A stretch of DNA of 64,000 nucleotides from Sutcliffiella rhizosphaerae (GCF_917563925.1 NZ_CAKJTJ010000008.1:62001-126000); one strand, 5' to 3'. Shown: positions 1 to 9,881, counted from the stretch's first letter. Made by a program: numbers and translations. Notes: generated from the sequence alone by a model not told the origin.

Positions 1-913
1 TCTCTTTTTCATCAGCTACAATTACTCCACCAGCTGCCGTAATATGTGATTTAATGCTCTCAGAAAGACTCCGGTCTTCATAGCGGGGAATAATAAATGG
101 GCCATTGGTGGAGGAATATCTTACAGAAATTTCTGGCGTATAATTATGCTCAACACAGAAAACTCTTGAAAAAAGAGTACAGCCTATTTCATCCGCACCT
201 GGATAAATGGCCACCTGGTCCAAAAGACTACGGGTGTCGACCTCTATCACCAATTGTCGTTGTTCGATCGCTGTGAATCCATACTCAGAATTGTCATCTA
301 GTGGAATGATCAAATACTCAATGGTGTTATCCTCCACCATTTGGAGTGCTTGTTTTGTCACAGAAAAGTTTTTCATTCTTCTTGAGAAATAATCATTTTT
401 CACTTCGTCCGATAGGGATTCAGTAATTTGGACGAATTCTTTCAGCTCGGACTCAGTTGCTAGGTTTTGTTCCTTCTTATCTGTCAGCCAGCCAAGGCGA
501 TATATTTTTTCACCTATCTCTTCATAGTAATCTGGTTCTTCTTCACTACTGTTATAGGCAGGGACACGCATAATCAGGCTGTATCCATATATTTTCAAAT
601 TCGGATTCTGAGACTTCAATTCTTGCAATATGGCCAGCCTCTCCATACACTGTTCCATTGAAAGTTTATGCAATCTGGAAGGTACAATCCCTCCGTAAAG
701 AAGCATATCAATGGAGACGATTAAATAATTTGCTGTAAAAGCTTCCTCACGCAACCAATCATGAAGCGCGGAAACCTTTGCTGCTACTTTCATATTTCCA
801 AGAATATCCTTGTTTGGAACTACCATCGTCATATCCGTCATATCAGCAAGCATCTTTGGATAACGTAGATTACATGGCCTCTCATCCAATGGAAGGTAGA
901 TGACTTTCTTCAT
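1..913 (-). CDS. DUF4127 family protein, C-terminus cut by window edge
   Basis: Reading the minus strand from an ATG at 913 gives an open frame of about 304 codons that leaves the window at base 1, so only the N-terminal part is visible. It begins MKKVIYLPLDERPCN, the opening typical of the DUF4127 family, cytosolic proteins of unknown reaction. The start is supported by a GGGGGAT ribosome-binding site about 5 bases upstream. It lies 17 bp after the GHL10-like hydrolase stop and is the last visible gene of the sugar operon. Role is inferred only from company: it probably belongs to breakdown or sensing of the imported oligosaccharide. No catalytic residues can be assigned. Confidence 0.85.
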   Translation of the reverse strand, partial: MKKVIYLPLDERPCNLRYPKMLADMTDMTMVVPNKDILGNMKVAAKVSALHDWLREEAFTANYLIVSIDMLLYGGIVPSRLHKLSMEQCMERLAILQELKSQNPNLKIYGYSLIMRVPAYNSSEEEPDYYEEIGEKIYRLGWLTDKKEQNLATESELKEFVQITESLSDEVKNDYFSRRMKNFSVTKQALQMVEDNTIEYLIIPLDDNSEYGFTAIEQRQLVIEVDTRSLLDQVAIYPGADEIGCTLFSRVFCVEHNYTPEISVRYSSTNGPFIIPRYEDRSLSESIKSHITAAGGVIVADEKE

Positions 914-930
914 CAGGTATCCCCCTATCT

Positions 931-2019
931 TTATTTTACTAATTTCCACCAATCATACATTTCAAGATATACTGCATCAAATAACATGAAGCTACCATTT
1001 TTCCTACCACACATCTCCATTGCCGACAGAAACTGTTTTTCATTCTGCTTGTAATCATGTAGGAAGATGGAAGGGATGATCTGTGTTTCCCCCATCGTTA
1101 CTTTATTGCTTAAATCTATGGCACCTTCTACGCTTTTCCACTCTTCTAGTCCTTTTTGGAGTGCTTCTTTTCTATAAACATCTGGATAATAACAGCCTGT
1201 CATAATAAAATCCAGCTCTTGTGCATACCCTGTTTGCTCATATCCTTGAATGACCCAATCGTAATCTGCCAAATACTCCTTACTTGCCCAATTTACTCCC
1301 TCTAGATGAAAATCAGGATACCAAGAGCCGACATACACACCAAAGTTAAGCTCTTTTACAGGTTGGGAATTCTTCACTATCTGCTTCGCTTTTAGAACAA
1401 AATCATAGATGGTTTGTGCTCTTTTCTTTACCTCATTTTTATACTCAAGGCTTGTTCTTTCCATGAACTCTGCTCCATCCTTTGGATAGCGGCATCGATC
1501 TAAAATGACAGCATCCAAAAATCGACCATAGTTCTTAATAAATTCTCGCATAATATTAAGCTCGTATTTTTGAACTATTTCCAATTCCGGATTTACAAAT
1601 ATCGAATGCTCCCTTTCTTTAGCAGTTATCTTCCCATCTTTTATTGCCCTTTGCTGGTAGCTTACTAGCCAGTCAGGAGCAATGGGTGGAGCAACAAAAT
1701 CCCCTACCTTACCTTCTCCAAAAACGTCGAGTTTCAAAATAGCTTTTAATCCGTAATGGTTTATTAGCTCCAACATAATGAAAACATAATCTTTGTCCTT
1801 CCACGTTTTAAAGCGTTCCCACTCTCCGATGGGAGGGGCATATGAACTTTTTCCTGTCACATAACCATAAGGAGTTTTTGCGTCTATTACTACATGAGTA
1901 AAGCCTGCTTTTTTGGCATTTATTATGTACGTTTCACGTTTCTCTTTATCAATAAGCGAATTAGCATTAGCCATAAAGTCTATCCATAACACTTTTGCAT
2001 GTTGAAGCGCTTCAGACAT
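931..2019 (-). CDS. GHL10-like TIM-barrel glycoside hydrolase, cytosolic
   Basis: 362 aa, no signal peptide. It resembles the barrel domain of the secreted 957-aa protein at 10775-13648. Both have an opening LWIDF/LWVDQ, a strand ending VILDRCRY or VILDRGRY, a YVGSWY segment followed by GVNWAS, and a late LDFIMTG or LDFLMIG strand. The architecture suits the glycosyl-hydrolase-like family 10 (GHL10) superfamily, and the acidic residue of LDR is a plausible catalytic or binding residue. The start at 2019 has AGGTGA 7 bases upstream. It sits between the binding-protein gene and the DUF4127 gene of the same operon. I infer that it finishes intracellularly what the secreted paralogue begins. Substrate is unknown. 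Confidence 0.8.
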   Translation of the reverse strand: MSEALQHAKVLWIDFMANANSLIDKEKRETYIINAKKAGFTHVVIDAKTPYGYVTGKSSYAPPIGEWERFKTWKDKDYVFIMLELINHYGLKAILKLDVFGEGKVGDFVAPPIAPDWLVSYQQRAIKDGKITAKEREHSIFVNPELEIVQKYELNIMREFIKNYGRFLDAVILDRCRYPKDGAEFMERTSLEYKNEVKKRAQTIYDFVLKAKQIVKNSQPVKELNFGVYVGSWYPDFHLEGVNWASKEYLADYDWVIQGYEQTGYAQELDFIMTGCYYPDVYRKEALQKGLEEWKSVEGAIDLSNKVTMGETQIIPSIFLHDYKQNEKQFLSAMEMCGRKNGSFMLFDAVYLEMYDWWKLVK

Positions 2020-2092
2020 TCTATGTCACCTACTCTCTTAAAAAGGAGGGGGACAGGCCACCTGATGGTAAACCTCTCCCCAGATATATGAA

Positions 2093-3571
2093 TTATTGTT
2101 CCTCAAACCATTCGTTTACTTCATCAGTCCATTCTTGACCGCCTTCTTTGTACCATCTCTCAACAAAATTATCAAAAGCGCTGATAGGCTGATTTCCTGC
2201 AATAATGTTCGCAAATATTTCATCTTCCATGGACTTTAGTTGCCCGCCATATTGCCCGCTTGCACGGGTTGGAGGTCCATTATATTCAGAAACCATGGCA
2301 TGGTCGGCAATTTTCATTACATTATCATTCAACTTGAACTCAAGCCCGAGAGAATCTAGTCTAATCTTAGTCGTTTCTGGATCCAAAGGCTCAACTGTCG
2401 TATACATTTGACGATAGAGGTGCTCATTATGCTTTTCGAAATCTGTGGTTGCCACTCCATCCTGTATGCTCCAAACATCATTTTCAAAACCTAAGAAAAT
2501 ATCGCGGAATCCATCTGACACAATGAAATCTAAATACTTTACGACAGCTGCTGCATTGTCACTTGTTACAGGTACAGCATTGTAGCCACGAACTAGCGCG
2601 CTTCCTGACGTACCTGAATGTCCATTAGGACCTACTGGGTATTCCAATGCTTCCCATTTTGCATCAGGATTGTTTTGTTGGTTTGTCAATATTGGACCAC
2701 GAGTATCCCACCAAGCAGCAGTAAACAAACCGACTCGATCATTTGCTACTTTTTCACCTAGAACTTGTAAGCTATTGGATGGGAACTCCTTGTCAAGTAG
2801 TCCTTCATCGTACAATTCTGCTAGGAATTCCAATGCTTCCTTCATTTCAGGAGCTGTACTTGAATAAATAAGTTCGCCATCCCTTTCCACCCATTGATTA
2901 CGCTGGATACCAAACGCACCAAGGATTGGAGAAATACGTCCAAGTGCATCTGTCATGATAAAGCCTGCATTATTCTTTTGTTCTTTAAATTCTCTTAATA
3001 CATTTACATATTCCTCAAGAGTCTCTGGCTTTTCTAGCCCTAATTCATCCAACCAGTCTTGACGCACATACACAATTTCGGACCCTTTTTCTTGAAGGAT
3101 ATGAGGTATAGCATAAATCTCACCATCCACCGTAACTGCCGCCCATGCCTCTTCTGGAATTAATTTTTTCAAATTTTGCCCATACTGTTCAACAATTTCT
3201 GTTAGAGGTGTTAACGCTTGCTGATTAACATAGTTCACGAACCAAGTGGCATCAGGACTATAAATCATATCCGGTAAATCATTACTTGCCATCAAGACAT
3301 TCAAGCGCTCCATATACCCTTCTGCAGGCGGAACCTGAACCGTTACATCTATTCCTGTGTTTTCTTCAATGTAATCTAAATATGGATTTTTATTTTCATC
3401 CATATCACTAGGGAAATTTCGGCCATAGTTGTTAACAACGATTTCGATTTCTGCACCTTCCAAATCCTCTGCCTCTTCACTACTTGACTCCTTGGAACAA
3501 GCAGCGGCAAATAGCATCGCTGCTGCAGAACCTACAAGCAACCATTTCTTTGTTCTTTCAAACCCCTTCAT
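2093..3571 (-). CDS. Extracellular sugar-binding lipoprotein of an LplABC-type ABC transporter
   Basis: 492 aa. A type II signal peptide ends in LFAAAC, giving lipid attachment at Cys25, followed by a Ser/Glu-rich linker and a family-1-type solute-binding fold. Length and the paired permeases match the LplA/YtcQ group used by Bacilli for complex oligosaccharides. It delivers the substrate to the two permeases encoded just upstream. No ATPase gene is in the operon, as is usual for this class, where a shared MsmX-type ATPase is used (family knowledge). A GGGGGAA ribosome-binding site precedes the ATG. It is separated from the permeases by 225 bp that include a hairpin, which may set its expression independently. 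Confidence 0.9.
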   Translation of the reverse strand: MKGFERTKKWLLVGSAAAMLFAAACSKESSSEEAEDLEGAEIEIVVNNYGRNFPSDMDENKNPYLDYIEENTGIDVTVQVPPAEGYMERLNVLMASNDLPDMIYSPDATWFVNYVNQQALTPLTEIVEQYGQNLKKLIPEEAWAAVTVDGEIYAIPHILQEKGSEIVYVRQDWLDELGLEKPETLEEYVNVLREFKEQKNNAGFIMTDALGRISPILGAFGIQRNQWVERDGELIYSSTAPEMKEALEFLAELYDEGLLDKEFPSNSLQVLGEKVANDRVGLFTAAWWDTRGPILTNQQNNPDAKWEALEYPVGPNGHSGTSGSALVRGYNAVPVTSDNAAAVVKYLDFIVSDGFRDIFLGFENDVWSIQDGVATTDFEKHNEHLYRQMYTTVEPLDPETTKIRLDSLGLEFKLNDNVMKIADHAMVSEYNGPPTRASGQYGGQLKSMEDEIFANIIAGNQPISAFDNFVERWYKEGGQEWTDEVNEWFEEQ

Positions 3572-3695
3572 GAATCGTTTCCCCCTTTGGAAATTTAGTT
3601 AGGCTATCAGGATCTTTTCTTCCTAGGAACGACGCACCATCCAGTAATATGCTATTTTATATTGGCATCTTCCTTATCCCCCCATTAATCTAGTT

Positions 3696-3760
3696 TTATT
3701 AAAAGACCTCTTCGCAAAATAATAACGGTGGCTGAAGGTTTGGCTCTCCTTGCGAAAAGG
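3696..3760 (-). terminator. Hairpin with short T-tract between permease and binding-protein genes
   Basis: Arms at 3707-3717 and 3750-3760 pair over 11 bp with one G-U pair (minus strand CCTTTTCGCAA with TTGCGAAGAGG). A TCTTTTAATAAAA tract follows on the minus strand. The long loop and broken T-run suggest a leaky terminator or an RNA-processing/stability element within the operon rather than a full stop. Confidence 0.45.
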
Positions 3761-3796
3761 GCCAATTAAAAGTGTTCATATTCCGTAAGCAAACTA

Positions 3797-4672
3797 TTAG
3801 CCTTTTACAGAACCAAGCATGACTCCTTTGACAAAATACTTCTGCAAAAATGGATAAACAATCAATATTGGAATCGTGCTTGATATCAAGGCAGCTGCTT
3901 TCAACGATTCGTTTGCCAATAATTGTTGTTCAAAATTATCCCGGAGATTGATTTCAGATTGGTCAAACTGAATGAGTTCACGCAGGTACACCTGAAGCGG
4001 ATACAAGCTTCGATCATTGATATAGAGTACTGCATCAAAAAATGAATTCCAATGAAAAACTGCATGAAATAGACCGATTGTTGCGATAACAGGCATCGAT
4101 AGTGGTATTACTATTTTAAACAGAATGCCAATATTGGAGGCACCATCCATCTTTGCGGATTCCTCCAGTTCTGCTGGTACGCTTTGAAAGAAATTTTTAA
4201 CAATAATTAAATTAAATGCACTGATGGCAGTGGGAATGATATATGCCCAAAATGTATTTAACAATCCTGTTTCCCTCACCACGAGATATGTAGGTATCAT
4301 CCCACCACTGAAGAGCATCGTGAAAACGACCATAAACAAAATGATACCTCTTCCTTTGATATAGGTTTTAGATAATGGATAGGCCATTAGGCAAGTGAGA
4401 AATACGTTAATAAAAGTCCCCACAACCGTTCTTGCCACACTTACTCCAAATGCGCGGAGAAAGTGCTGATCCATAAAAACCTCTTTATATGCCAGAAAGG
4501 TTGTTTCAATTGGAAGGAAAATGACCTCCCCCGAAACGATTGCCCGCTGGCTGCTCAAGGACTGGGCGATTACATGTAGAAAGGGAAAAAGACATAATAG
4601 TGCAAAGCCACCCAGAATCAGATAGTTAAAGATGGAAAAAGCCTTTTCTCCTTTAGTTTGCATTACTGCCAT
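3797..4672 (-). CDS. Sugar ABC transporter permease, LplC/YtcP type
   Basis: 291 aa from the ATG at 4672, chosen because AAGGAGGTG lies 6 bases upstream and because this avoids a 53-bp overlap with the preceding gene that an upstream in-frame start would give. About six membrane segments are seen. The EAA loop appears as ELEESAKMDGASNIGILFKIVIPLSMP, the site that contacts the ATPase. It pairs with the permease at 4686-5654 to form the translocation channel in the cytoplasmic membrane. The C-terminus ends KYFVKGVMLGSVKG, typical of LplC-like permeases. Confidence 0.92.
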   Translation of the reverse strand: MAVMQTKGEKAFSIFNYLILGGFALLCLFPFLHVIAQSLSSQRAIVSGEVIFLPIETTFLAYKEVFMDQHFLRAFGVSVARTVVGTFINVFLTCLMAYPLSKTYIKGRGIILFMVVFTMLFSGGMIPTYLVVRETGLLNTFWAYIIPTAISAFNLIIVKNFFQSVPAELEESAKMDGASNIGILFKIVIPLSMPVIATIGLFHAVFHWNSFFDAVLYINDRSLYPLQVYLRELIQFDQSEINLRDNFEQQLLANESLKAAALISSTIPILIVYPFLQKYFVKGVMLGSVKG

Positions 4673-4685
4673 TCCAGGCACCTCC

Positions 4686-5654
4686 TTACCATATGCCGTT
4701 TTGTCCCAGTTTTTTTGCGATTTTATTTGCAGCAACAACTAGGATTAAGGCAATCACTGATTTAAAAAGTCCGACAGCCGTTGTATAGCTGAATTGCCCC
4801 TGTGTGACACCGACACGGTACACATAGGTTTCAAAAACATCTCCCACATTGTAAACAAGTGGGTTTAGCAAAATGAACACTTGCTCAAATCCAACTTCAA
4901 GAATATTTCCCATCTGAAGGATAAATAGAATGACGATGGTTGGTAGGAGACTAGGAAGCGTAATATGCCATGTCTGTTGCCATTTGCTTGCTCCATCTAC
5001 CGTAGCGGCCTCATATAGCTGAGGGTTTATACCTGCAAGCGCCGCTAAGTATAGAATCGTTCCCCAACCTACACTTTTCCAAAGATCACTAGTTACTAAA
5101 ACTGTACGGAACCAGCTATCATCAGCGATAAAATAGATAGGTTCAAATCCAAGGAACTGAATAAATGTGTTCACAATTCCGGTTGAAGGTCCTAGCAGAT
5201 TCATCATAATTCCACCGACAATGACCCAAGACAAAAAGTGAGGCATATAGATGATAGTTTGGACGGTGCGTTTATACATCATATTTCTCAATTCATTTAA
5301 CATAAGTGCAACAATAATTGGGGCAGGAAATCCCCAGAATAGCTTGTATAGGCTGATTAATAAGGTGTTGGAGAATATTCGGTAGAATTCCTCTGACTGA
5401 AACATCCTTTCAAAATGCTTGAAACCAACCCATTCACTACCTTGGATACCAGCAAAAACACTGTAGTCCTGAAATGCAATAACAATTCCCCACATCGGGA
5501 CGTACTTATAAATGATAAAAAATAATATTCCTGGAATCATCAACAGATACAGATCCCAATACTTGAGAAACACATTTTTAGGTTTTACTTTTGGGTTTAC
5601 CTTCTTCTCGAAATTTGTTTGCTTTGTCGTTTCTAGTATGGTGTCATTTGACAT
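4686..5654 (-). CDS. Sugar ABC transporter permease, LplB/YteP type
   Basis: 322 aa with about six transmembrane segments after a basic cytosolic N-terminus. The EAA motif appears as LYEAATVDGASKWQ followed by HITLPSLLP. A GGAGG ribosome-binding site lies 8 bases before the ATG at 5654. It is the partner of the following permease, and both are co-transcribed with the binding lipoprotein. The conserved IIYKYVPMWGIVIAFQDY segment near residue 48 is characteristic of permeases for large or modified oligosaccharides in Bacilli. The transported sugar is not deducible. NanE and the esterase nearby suggest an acetylated, amino-sugar-containing compound. Confidence 0.92.
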   Translation of the reverse strand: MSNDTILETTKQTNFEKKVNPKVKPKNVFLKYWDLYLLMIPGILFFIIYKYVPMWGIVIAFQDYSVFAGIQGSEWVGFKHFERMFQSEEFYRIFSNTLLISLYKLFWGFPAPIIVALMLNELRNMMYKRTVQTIIYMPHFLSWVIVGGIMMNLLGPSTGIVNTFIQFLGFEPIYFIADDSWFRTVLVTSDLWKSVGWGTILYLAALAGINPQLYEAATVDGASKWQQTWHITLPSLLPTIVILFILQMGNILEVGFEQVFILLNPLVYNVGDVFETYVYRVGVTQGQFSYTTAVGLFKSVIALILVVAANKIAKKLGQNGIW

Positions 5655-5691
5655 GATTAAGAACCTCCTTTCTTGCCAAGAAAATAACCAC

Positions 5692-7269
5692 CTAAACAGA
5701 ATGAGTGACTGGCCAGGAAAGCTCGACCCCTTCTTTTACAAGAAGCTGCTGGAAATCCTGCAGTAACCTTTCGCTATTACGGACTTGGCGCGGAGTATAC
5801 CCTTTTTGTATGCAGTAAGCGGCCAGAAACCCACTAGCCTCGCCAATGTTCCATTCGACTGGATGAAGCCGATAACAGCCATTAGTGATATGGGTAACAC
5901 CTAAATTTTTTGAGGCAGGTAGCAGATTGTTTACCCTAACTGGGATAAGGCTTCCAAGTGGTATTTGAAAAGGAAGACTAGAGATATCCACAAAACTCTT
6001 CCCACCTGTGCTTGGATGTAGATCTATTCGATAACAGCCAATTCCTACAGAGTCTAAGAACCTTTCTGCACCATGTTCTCCACGTACTGCTGTGCTTATA
6101 TGCTGTTCCAATACGGTGAATTCCGCTTTAATTCTTCGTGATTCACGAATGTAAGGATACATAGCCAGGCCATCCTCTGTTCCTACAACATCTGGACGAA
6201 GACGGAGTCCAGGGTAACCCTCTTTCCCATCTGGTCTAGGTGCCTCCGTTTGCATCCAATAAAGGAGGGATAGACTAAGCTGTTTTGCCCCTTCTAGATG
6301 GGTCCGTCGTTCCTCCTCACTCACATCGATAATAGGACCAAGCCAGTAATCATTTTGCGGCCAATTGATTAATGAAATGTCCCCTTCATAAAGGTTGTCT
6401 TTGAACAATGATTTATCTATTAATCTTCGATACTCCCATAACGAGAATTTTCCTTTTTCCTGAAAAAAACCATAAGTATTTGGTTCGAGTGTGATAGGAT
6501 TGACAGCGGTCCAATCCAACTGTTTAGTTGGCCAAAATTCAGCCTGATAGTTTTCCCAAAAATCGTAGCGCTCTGGCTTTTCAATGGTAAAATCCTCACC
6601 TTCTATATAATCCAGTGCAAAGCAATGAGTAATGGCCTGCATATCCAAAGGATCCGCGTTTCCTTGTTTCGCATGAGGCTCCCCTGTTTCTTGTTGTGAT
6701 TCCGCCCCTGTCACATATTCCACTCCTGCAAGAGGAAGTAAGTCTCCGCAATCTGTCGCATCAAGGAAAAATGGTGCCGAAAGGGTGTATTTTTGCTTCG
6801 TTTGGAGATTTTCGGCTACCACCATCCTGATCTCATCCCCATCAGCTTCCGCTGACAACGCTTTTGTTTCGGTTAAGACGATTACTTTCCCGCTATGTAT
6901 ATAAGGTGCCAGCATTTCAAGAAGTACGGCTAATGACACACGCGGTTCATGAGAAATTCTGCTGACGATGGCATTCCCAGGATTGAAGTGCGGCATCGCT
7001 CTCGCTTTATCATTTAAGGGTAAGTGAGAGAAATAATAGTTTCTAACTTTATTGCGATACGTTCTATAACTTCTTGTACAGCCGAACTGTTCAATCCAAC
7101 GATGTTCATCTGGGGGGACAGCTTGATTGGTTAACTGGCCACCAATCCATCTCGTTTCCTCTGTCAAAATGACGCGACAACCAGATTTTGCAGCAGCTAA
7201 GGCTGCGGAAACTCCACCTGTACTTCCACCAATAATGATAATGTCTGCAGAAAGTTCCTTGTTTTTCAT
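5692..7269 (-). CDS. FAD-dependent oxidoreductase (FAD_oxidored family)
   Basis: 525 aa from the ATG at 7269, which has AGGAGG 6 bases upstream and lies just after the RpiR stop. An upstream in-frame start at 7356 would overlap that gene by 77 bp. A Rossmann dinucleotide fold is at the N-terminus (ADIIIIGGSTGGVSAALAAA), followed by the ETRWIGGQLTNQ segment usual in this family. A second FAD-binding patch, LDATDCGDLLPL, is central. Family members accompany carbohydrate operons of Firmicutes and Bacteroidetes, but the reaction is rarely known. Oxidation of a sugar hydroxyl is the inference here. Confidence 0.85.
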   Translation of the reverse strand: MKNKELSADIIIIGGSTGGVSAALAAAKSGCRVILTEETRWIGGQLTNQAVPPDEHRWIEQFGCTRSYRTYRNKVRNYYFSHLPLNDKARAMPHFNPGNAIVSRISHEPRVSLAVLLEMLAPYIHSGKVIVLTETKALSAEADGDEIRMVVAENLQTKQKYTLSAPFFLDATDCGDLLPLAGVEYVTGAESQQETGEPHAKQGNADPLDMQAITHCFALDYIEGEDFTIEKPERYDFWENYQAEFWPTKQLDWTAVNPITLEPNTYGFFQEKGKFSLWEYRRLIDKSLFKDNLYEGDISLINWPQNDYWLGPIIDVSEEERRTHLEGAKQLSLSLLYWMQTEAPRPDGKEGYPGLRLRPDVVGTEDGLAMYPYIRESRRIKAEFTVLEQHISTAVRGEHGAERFLDSVGIGCYRIDLHPSTGGKSFVDISSLPFQIPLGSLIPVRVNNLLPASKNLGVTHITNGCYRLHPVEWNIGEASGFLAAYCIQKGYTPRQVRNSERLLQDFQQLLVKEGVELSWPVTHSV

Positions 7270-7279
7270 ACAGGGCCTC

Positions 7280-8140
7280 CTAATACAATTTATCCGATAC
7301 AGCTTTTGCTGTTTTTTGGAGTGCCAGCAGAGACTTATCTTTTTGTTGTCGTTCAATGTATCTAGTGAGCATATCTAAAACATGCATCTGTGAAATAAGT
7401 GATGAAAAAGCTCCGCCGTGGAGTGGATCTTCTACTCCTGATGTCAACAGTGCCACATCTCCATGCTTGGTTACTGGAGATTTCATATGATTAGTAATAC
7501 AAATAATATAAGCCCCATTTGATTTCGCTATTGCTATGGCATCCACGAGATCCTTCGTACTTCCCGAAGTAGAAAGGCCGATGACCACATCACCCTTTCT
7601 TACAAGGGAACAATTCATCGCAATAACATGGGAGTCGGAAGCACATTCCGCATGATATCCTAAACGCATAAACCTATATTGTGCTTGCTGGGCCATAATT
7701 CCTGATGCCCCAACTCCAAACAAATATATTTTATTGGCAACAATAATTTTATTGGCTGCTTCCTCCATTGATTCGGGATGCACCAAACTTACCGTATTCT
7801 GTAAGGTTGCCTTGTTTTCGGCTGTTACCTTTTGAGCCAATAGAAACATGCTGTCATCGTCCTGAACCTCGCCATATTCTTGTATGGTGGATTCGGTACC
7901 ATTTTGTGCAACTGCCAGCTTGAAATCCTGATACCCGCGATAACCAAGCTTTCTGCAAAAACGAATAACGGTTGTTTCTCCTACCCCAGCGTGTTCGGAT
8001 AAATCTGAAACAGACCAATAAACAGCCTCCTTTAGACGGTTTCTCACCACCTCTGCTACTTTCTGCTCTGATTTTGTCAAAGACTGAAAAATACTAGTTA
8101 TCATTACATCTGGATTCATCGGATAATTTACTCTGCTCAT
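7280..8140 (-). CDS. RpiR/MurR-family transcriptional regulator
   Basis: 286 aa. An N-terminal RpiR helix-turn-helix (about residues 1-77, with GVGETTVIRFCRKLGYRGYQDFK) is followed by a SIS sugar-phosphate-binding domain (about 120-250, with VVIGLSTSGSTKDLVDAI). Such regulators sense phosphosugars, and MurR for MurNAc-6-P is a known example. Here the likely ligand is a hexosamine phosphate from the NanE step (inference). AAGGTGG precedes the ATG. It probably controls its own operon and, given the shared promoter layout, the 957-aa hydrolase gene. Confidence 0.92.
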   Translation of the reverse strand: MSRVNYPMNPDVMITSIFQSLTKSEQKVAEVVRNRLKEAVYWSVSDLSEHAGVGETTVIRFCRKLGYRGYQDFKLAVAQNGTESTIQEYGEVQDDDSMFLLAQKVTAENKATLQNTVSLVHPESMEEAANKIIVANKIYLFGVGASGIMAQQAQYRFMRLGYHAECASDSHVIAMNCSLVRKGDVVIGLSTSGSTKDLVDAIAIAKSNGAYIICITNHMKSPVTKHGDVALLTSGVEDPLHGGAFSSLISQMHVLDMLTRYIERQQKDKSLLALQKTAKAVSDKLY

Positions 8141-8192
8141 TTAAATTTTCCACCTTCTATTTAGTCTGACATCCTGTATCGTGATTGATTGC

Positions 8193-9143
8193 TTATAAAT
8201 GCTCATTTACGTAAGCTAGTGTCTTGTCAAGATGCTCGATAATTGCCATATCATGACCCGAAAAAGGAAATACCTCTATTGATTTTGGTGCTTTAATTGA
8301 GTTATAAACCCCGAAAATGGACATCGGAGGGCAAATCAGGTCTTTAAGACCCACCGTCATTCTTACTCGGCACTTGATACGTTCGCAAAGATTTAAATTA
8401 TCAAAGTATGTGAGCGTAGTGTAGACCTTTTCTATATTCTCAGGATGCCGATGTAGAAATTGTTCCACCACCGTAAGGGATCCTTCAAATTTTAGCTTCA
8501 TGGCAAGAGGAATATCACACAGGTTGGGAACATCAGCCACCGCTAGTTTCGGACGATCGTCAAGTGCGGCAACAGCAAGAGCGATTCCACCACCCATACT
8601 TGCTCCCATTAGAGCGATCCGTTCTTTATCGACTTCCTCCCTATTACAGACGAAATCAATTGCCTTTACCCCGTCCATAAATACTTTTCGATAATAATAC
8701 TCTTCCTTATCAAGTATTCCTTTTGTTACCCATGTCCCCATCTCGTCAGAAGTGTACCGAGAGTAATCCCCCGTCCTACCTTGGCCACGACAATCGACAG
8801 CTAACACCGCATAGCCTTGAATCAGCCATTTCATATAGTGAGAAACAGAATTTTTATGTCCTGCATAACCATGAAAAATGATGATACACGGCACCCTCTC
8901 CTCTATTTTTGCAGGAGTAATGTAAAAAGCTTTTATGGGTGTATCGTCAAAGCCGTGATAGCTCACATCATAGGCGTTGATTTGTTTAATGGGATAGCTT
9001 ATTCGCTCCACTTTTTCATGAAGGGCACAGCCTCCTACTTCTTTCAGAGTCTTTTCCCAAAATTCATCGTGGTCAGGTTGTTTAGTCAAGGACGGAGAAT
9101 ATGATTCCAGCTGTCTTCTCGTCTCTTCTATATGCCGTAACAT
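8193..9143 (-). CDS. CE7-like acetyl esterase (acetylxylan esterase/cephalosporin-C deacetylase family)
   Basis: 316 aa alpha/beta hydrolase. The CE7 signature RGQG is at residues 119-122, the nucleophile elbow GASMGG places the serine at 182, and the triad is completed by Asp268 (GLKDLICPP) and His297 (SGHD). The elbow has Met where CE7 enzymes usually have Gln (GxSQG), so it is a divergent member. CE7 enzymes are cytosolic deacetylases of imported oligosaccharides, which fits the absence of a signal peptide and the operon setting. I infer that it removes O-acetyl groups from the sugar imported by the ABC transporter. Confidence 0.85.
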   Translation of the reverse strand: MLRHIEETRRQLESYSPSLTKQPDHDEFWEKTLKEVGGCALHEKVERISYPIKQINAYDVSYHGFDDTPIKAFYITPAKIEERVPCIIIFHGYAGHKNSVSHYMKWLIQGYAVLAVDCRGQGRTGDYSRYTSDEMGTWVTKGILDKEEYYYRKVFMDGVKAIDFVCNREEVDKERIALMGASMGGGIALAVAALDDRPKLAVADVPNLCDIPLAMKLKFEGSLTVVEQFLHRHPENIEKVYTTLTYFDNLNLCERIKCRVRMTVGLKDLICPPMSIFGVYNSIKAPKSIEVFPFSGHDMAIIEHLDKTLAYVNEHL

Positions 9144-9164
9144 TCACTTCCTCCTTGCTAATTT

Positions 9165-9881
9165 TTATATTTTCTTTTCTGAAATTTTTACTGCTGTTCT
9201 TCTAATCGCATCGTGAAAATATTTGGTTACGATTTGTGGTCTTGTAATGGCTGTACCTACTACAACTGCATGTGCTCCAAGGCGTAGTGCCTCAGCAGCT
9301 TCATCAGGAGTTTTAATATTCCCTTCCGCTATAACAGGCACCTTACTAGCTTTTGCTAATTCCTCAATAAGCGGTAAATCCGGGATTAGGCGGTTTTTCG
9401 TATAGGGGGTATAGCTTGATAATGTAGTAGAAATCATATCTACACCGGCCCACGCAGCCGCTATCCCTTCTTCAAAATTTGACACATCTCCCATTATCAA
9501 ACAATTGCTGTGGTCTCGTATGTATGCAATCATCTCACCGAGTGCCTCTCTATTTGGTCGAGATTGACTAGTTGCATCCAGTGCTATCACCTCTACTTTT
9601 GCATCCATCAATGCTTGTAATTCTTTTTTTGTTGGTGTGATGTAAACTGGAGAATTAGTGTATTCTTGTTTAATTAATCCGATAACTGGGAGGCTTGTGG
9701 CTGCTTTAATCGCAAGAATGTCCACTACCCCGTTTGCCCTAATTGCCTTTGCCCCGCCAATTTTTGCTGCAAGTGCCATTTTTGCCATCGTTTCTGGACC
9801 ATGAAGAGGTTCCTCAGGGAGTGCTTGGCAAGAGACAATTAATTCTCCTTTTATTTTGTTGAAGAAATCTTTATATGCCAT
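9165..9881 (-). CDS. nanE: N-acetylmannosamine-6-phosphate 2-epimerase
   Basis: 238 aa (beta/alpha)8 barrel of normal NanE length. It carries RANG near residue 49, GLIKQEY (usual GLIKR-Y), the MGDVS strand, AEGNIKTPDEA and the phosphate-binding VVGTAITRP. NanE converts ManNAc-6-P to GlcNAc-6-P, feeding the NagA/NagB route. No sialic-acid lyase, ManNAc kinase or NagA/B is in the window. The operon therefore probably handles a ManNAc-containing polymer rather than sialic acid, or the kinase is supplied elsewhere. The gene lies 47 bp after the DUF624 gene and 21 bp before the esterase. Confidence 0.93.
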   Translation of the reverse strand: MAYKDFFNKIKGELIVSCQALPEEPLHGPETMAKMALAAKIGGAKAIRANGVVDILAIKAATSLPVIGLIKQEYTNSPVYITPTKKELQALMDAKVEVIALDATSQSRPNREALGEMIAYIRDHSNCLIMGDVSNFEEGIAAAWAGVDMISTTLSSYTPYTKNRLIPDLPLIEELAKASKVPVIAEGNIKTPDEAAEALRLGAHAVVVGTAITRPQIVTKYFHDAIRRTAVKISEKKI